Source: CAVUCH01 sp963739995 (GTDB lineage: Bacteria; Acidobacteriota; Vicinamibacteria; Vicinamibacterales; JAENWD01). Taken from it: 64,000 bases of DNA. The translations under genes were made by a program, and so were the position numbers. The stretch's first letter is position 1, and the number at the start of each line of letters is the position of its first letter. The notes beneath the pieces were generated by a model that was not told where the DNA came from, did no database searches, and was given only the letters and a program-made list of their open reading frames with translations. The stretch lies in assembly GCA_963739995.1 (NCBI GenBank), contig CAVUCH010000012.1:96202-160201 (forward strand). The letters run 5' to 3'. Positions 61,087-64,000 of the stretch are shown here, in pieces.

Positions 61087-61533
61087 TGGTCGACCGCAAC
61101 GGGGCGCCTATTCTGCTCGTCGAGGACAGCCCCGAAGACTTCGAGACCACGCGCCGGGCCTTCCGCCGTGCGGGTCTCAGGAACCCCATGCTCCACTGCA
61201 TGACGGGTGACGATGCGCTCGACTTCCTCCATCACCGCGGCCCATACACGATGGCCACGGCGCCGCGGCCCGGGATCATCCTGCTCGATCTGAACCTGCC
61301 AGGCACGGATGGGCGCGAGGTGCTCGCGGAGATCAAGGGGGAGCACGACGCTCGCGGACATCCCGGTCGTCGTCCTCACGACGTCTGCCGACCATCGCGA
61401 CGTCGAGGCGTGCTACCAGGCGGGCGCGAACAGCTACGTGCAGAAGCCGGTGAATCTCGATGCCTTCATGGAGGCCATCCAGCGGCTGCACGACTACTGG
61501 TTCGACGTGGTGATCCTGCCGAACGAGTCCTGA
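61083..61533 (+). pseudogene. Single-domain response regulator (Rcp1-like), one frame shift
   Basis: Receiver domain only. Acidic pair in ILLVEDSPEDFETTRRAF, phospho-acceptor Asp in ILLDLNLPGTDGREVL, then after a frame change near 61345 VVVLTTSADHRDVEACYQAG and QKPVNLDAFMEAIQRLHDYW with the conserved Thr and Lys. About 149 aa if restored. The long form with FHHRGPY-like insert is the type paired with phytochrome-like kinases. Likely target of the upstream kinase. Confidence 0.8.
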
Positions 61534-61535
61534 TC

Positions 61536-63320
61536 ATGGATACACCGCTGCGCCGCGTGCTGATCGTCGACGACAGCCTCGAGGATCGCGAGGTATACCG
61601 CAGGTTCCTCACGACCGATCGGGGGCACCGTTACGATCTGATCGAAACCCAGTCGGGCGTCGATGGTATTGCCTTGTGCCGCACGCACCTGCCCGATTGC
61701 GTGCTGCTCGACTACCGCCTGCCGGATCTGGACGGGCTGACATTTCTCACCGATTTGCAGTGCGAGGTGGATGGCGTCGGCGTGCCCGTGATCGTGCTGA
61801 CCGGCCAGGGCAGCGAGTCGGTCGCGGTCGAAGCCATGAAGAATGGAGCGCAGGATTACCTCCTGAAGGGCACGATGACCGCGGCAAGCCTGCTGCGCGC
61901 CGTCGAGAACGCGATTCAGAAGGTCACGCTGCTGCGGGGCATGCGACGGCAGACGCACGAGCTCTCGGACGCGAACGAGGAGTTGCAGCGGGAGGTGGCG
62001 AACCGTAAACGAGCCGAGCAGGCACTGCAGCGCACCTACGACGAGCTCGAGCAGCTCGTCGGCGCGCGGACCGCGGAGCTGTCGCGCGCGAACCGGGAGC
62101 TCAGCCTCGAGATCGCCGAGCGGCGCCGCATCGAGGAGGAGCGCGCACAACTTCTGGTGCGGGAGCAGCAGGCCAATCGACTGAAGGACGAGTTTCTTGC
62201 CACCGTTTCGCACGAGCTGCGCACGCCGCTGAATGCCGTGCTCGGGTGGGCGCGTGTGCTGCGCTCGGCGAACGTCGATCCGGCCCTGCAGTCGCGCGCG
62301 CTCGAGAGCATCGAGCGCAACGCACAATCCCAGGCGCGGCTGATCGAAGACATCCTCGAAGTCTCGCGCATCGTCACCGGCAAGCTTCGGCTCAAGGTGA
62401 AGGCGCTCGACCTTGCGCAGGTGATCGACGCCGCGATCGACGTCGTGCGGCCCGCGGCCGAAGCGAAGGACATCGCGCTCCAGACCGATCATCGACCCGG
62501 CGGCCGTGGCCGAGTGTCGGCGACGCCGACCGCCTGCAGCAGATCGTGTGGAACCTGCTCTCGAATGCCGTCAAGTTCACACCGCGCGGCGGCACCGTAC
62601 TGCTGCGCTGTCCCGCACGCAGCGTCCGACGAGATCATCGTCAGCGACACGGGCAAGGGCATCGATCGCCGCGTTCCTGCCGCACGTCTTCGCGCCGTTT
62701 CGCCAGGCGGACGCCTCCACGACGCGCGATCACGGCGGGCCTGGGTCTCGGCCTTGCCATCGTGCGGCAGCTCACCGAACTGCACGGCGGCACGGTGCGG
62801 GCCGAGAGCCTGGGCGTTGACCGCGGTTCGCGGTTCATCGTTGCGCTGCCTGCGCAGCAGACGGCGCCGAGCACCGCGCCTGACTCAGGGCGTCATCGCG
62901 CCGCGGCAGCCCGCTGGACCTCCCGATCTCGCGGGCGTGCGGGTGATGGTAGTGGACGACGACCGTGACGCGCGCGAGCTGCTCACCGCCACGCTGGGGT
63001 ACTACGGTGCCGACGTGACGGCTGCGGACTCTGCGGCGGAGGCTCTGGCGCTGCTGCCGGAGGTTCGTCCGGACGTGCTGCTGAGCGACATCGGCATGAG
63101 CGGCGAAGATGGCTACTCCTTCATCCGCCGTGTCCGTTCGCTGCCCGCGGACCGCGGCGGCCACATTCCGGCCGTGGCGATTACCGCCTACGCGACTGCA
63201 GCCGATCGCGCAGCGGCGATGAGCTCCGGCTTCCAGCTGCACGTCCCGAAACCCTTCGACCCGATCGAGCTCGCACGCACGGTGCAGCGCCTGACAGTCA
63301 GCTCCTTCAACGGCAAGTAG
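61536..63320 (+). pseudogene. REC-HisKA-HATPase-REC hybrid kinase, kinase part scrambled by indels
   Basis: N-terminal receiver (RVLIVDDSLEDREVYRRFLT; Asp in VLLDYRLPDLDG), long coiled coil (about 150-230), HisKA (FLATVSHELRTPLNAVLGWA), HATPase, and C-terminal receiver (RVMVVDDDRDARELL; VLLSDIGMSGEDGYSF; HVPKPFDPIELARTV). The HATPase motifs are all recognisable but in three frames: VGDADRLQQIVWNLLSNAVK, SDEIIVSDTGKGID, FLPHVFAPFRQADAS, GLGLGLAIVRQLTELHGGTV. About six shifts fall between 62490 and 62900. Joined length about 595 aa. Confidence 0.78.
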
Positions 63321-63367
63321 GTGCTCGCGCCTGTCCCCGGCTAAACCGGAATTAGGAGATGATGAGA

Positions 63368-63387
63368 GCCGGAACTTAAGTTCCGGC
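63368..63387. repeat. Perfect 20-bp palindrome GCCGGAACTTAAGTTCCGGC
   Basis: REP-like hairpin in the gap between the convergent hybrid-kinase gene and the secreted-protein gene. It resembles the hairpin at 29815-29836 (GCCGGGACT arms). It may end transcripts, but without a T run. The rest of the gap (63321-63486) shows no gene. Confidence 0.65.
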
Positions 63388-63486
63388 GCCCGACCCGCGA
63401 GCGGGAGGCGAGAATTCAGTCCCGGGGGTGACCACCGCAGCATCCAGCGAGTGAGTCCGACACCGCCGCAGGATGGCGCGACGCAA

Positions 63487-64000
63487 CTCACCGCGCGACG
63501 ACCACGGCCAGGTCGCGTCCTTTGACCGCCTCGTTGCCGGCGCTGTCGGCGGCGTAGATCCGCAGCGTATCCTTCCGGGCTCGAGAGTGGTAGTGTCCCA
63601 CGCGCCCTCTTGCGCGGTTCCGTCCTGCACGCGGTTCGTGACGGTGTACAGAAAGCGCGTCCGGCGGGTGCCGTAGACGGGGATGCCGCTGCCTGGAGCG
63701 TAAACGAGCGCCGGGGCCCGGGCGTCCTGCGGCAGCCGCGTGAAGTCGATCGTGATGCGCGGCGTCTCGAAACCGGGAGCGGGAGTGCCGTCCGCACGGA
63801 GCACCTGGTAGCCGAGACGGAACACCCCGAGCCGGCGGCGACCGGCGTTGCCATTCACCTGATCGTAGGCGTCCACGACGATCCGCACCCGGCCGGAGAC
63901 CACGAGCTGTTTTCGCGTCTTCGGGATGGGCAGGCCGGCGTCGTTCAGCAGGATGATTCCGCGCGCAGCGATGGTCGGCGGCACGGTGTCCACGAAACCG
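63487..64000 (-). pseudogene. C-terminal part of a secreted beta-sandwich protein, one frame shift (5' end beyond window)
   Basis: The frame from the right edge reads IILLNDAGLPIPKTRKQLVV, RVRIVVDAYDQVNGNAGRRR, GVFRLGYQVLRADGTPAPGF and GSGIPVYGTRRTRFLYTVTN. Near 63570 it must change frame to give TLRIYAADSAGNEAVKGRDL and AVVVAR ending at TGA 63487. This resembles the Ig-like tail of M23-type metallopeptidases in related bacteria, but the catalytic part lies outside the window, so the identity is tentative. Confidence 0.5.

Noticed and set aside
1..64000. tRNA, rRNA or other stable RNA genes
   Set aside because: Gaps between genes are short and I found no cloverleaf, TTCGA loop with CCA-ready stem, or rRNA-like sequence by eye; a covariance search would be needed to exclude small RNAs.

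Overview
The window is a GC-rich (about two thirds G+C), densely coded bacterial chromosome segment. It has no tRNA, rRNA, CRISPR array, phage or plasmid gene that I can recognise. The gene set suggests an Acidobacteriota genome, probably of the Vicinamibacteria type; this is an inference from style and content, not a proven placement. Supporting features are a BlaI/M56 pair with a very long M56 tail, tandem PYROXD2-like oxidoreductases, a TonB receptor-YfiR-kinase cluster, DUF1080 and DUF3618 proteins, and intergenic hairpin repeats. Genes inside operons are often joined by 4-nt ATGA or GTGA overlaps. Several first genes appear leaderless, with a TANNNT box 6-7 nt before the start codon.

Left end (1-6.4 kb, minus strand): a histidine operon hisI-G-D-C-B-H-F-A, with hisA cut by the window edge. 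Upstream of hisI lies what looks like a classical attenuator: a 24-codon leader peptide with six histidines, a possible antiterminator pairing, and a perfect GC hairpin with a T run 15 nt before hisI. Next are a molybdate ABC transporter modABC (6.5-8.7 kb, plus) and a BlaI repressor with an M56 sensor protease (8.8-12.3 kb, minus), whose promoter carries a palindromic operator between -35 and -10.

Middle left (12.4-24.2 kb): housekeeping and small genes. They include a methyltransferase, a secreted protein, RmuC, a SixA-like phosphatase, a beta-barrel protein, a PLP decarboxylase with a DUF442-like phosphatase, acetyltransferases, a glycine-zipper envelope protein, a 166-bp element with inverted ends, ThiO, PhhB and an orphan BMC-H shell protein.

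Middle (24.4-42 kb): PntAB-PntB transhydrogenase without PntAA, a HerA-like ATPase with a UPF0158-like gene, P5C dehydrogenase, an M28 glutamate-carboxypeptidase-like enzyme, two PYROXD2-like oxidoreductases, an FHA-GAF-SpoIIE phosphatase, a GcvT-family protein, CoaA and a CdiI-like protein.

Right part (42.2-64 kb): amtB-glnK behind a candidate sigma-54 promoter; a YagU-like protein; a three-gene membrane-stress operon ending in DUF3618; a sulfurtransferase-SufE pair; DUF1080; a 3-hydroxyisobutyrate-dehydrogenase-like enzyme; dUTPase; an RND efflux adaptor-pump pair. Last comes a five-gene signalling cluster: TonB receptor, YfiR, CHASE8-HAMP histidine kinase, response regulator, and hybrid REC-kinase-REC. 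This cluster carries many single-base frame shifts, and isolated frame shifts also hit small genes at 20, 40, 51.8 and 63.6 kb. They look like consensus errors or local decay. Short dispersed repeats fill many of the gaps between genes.
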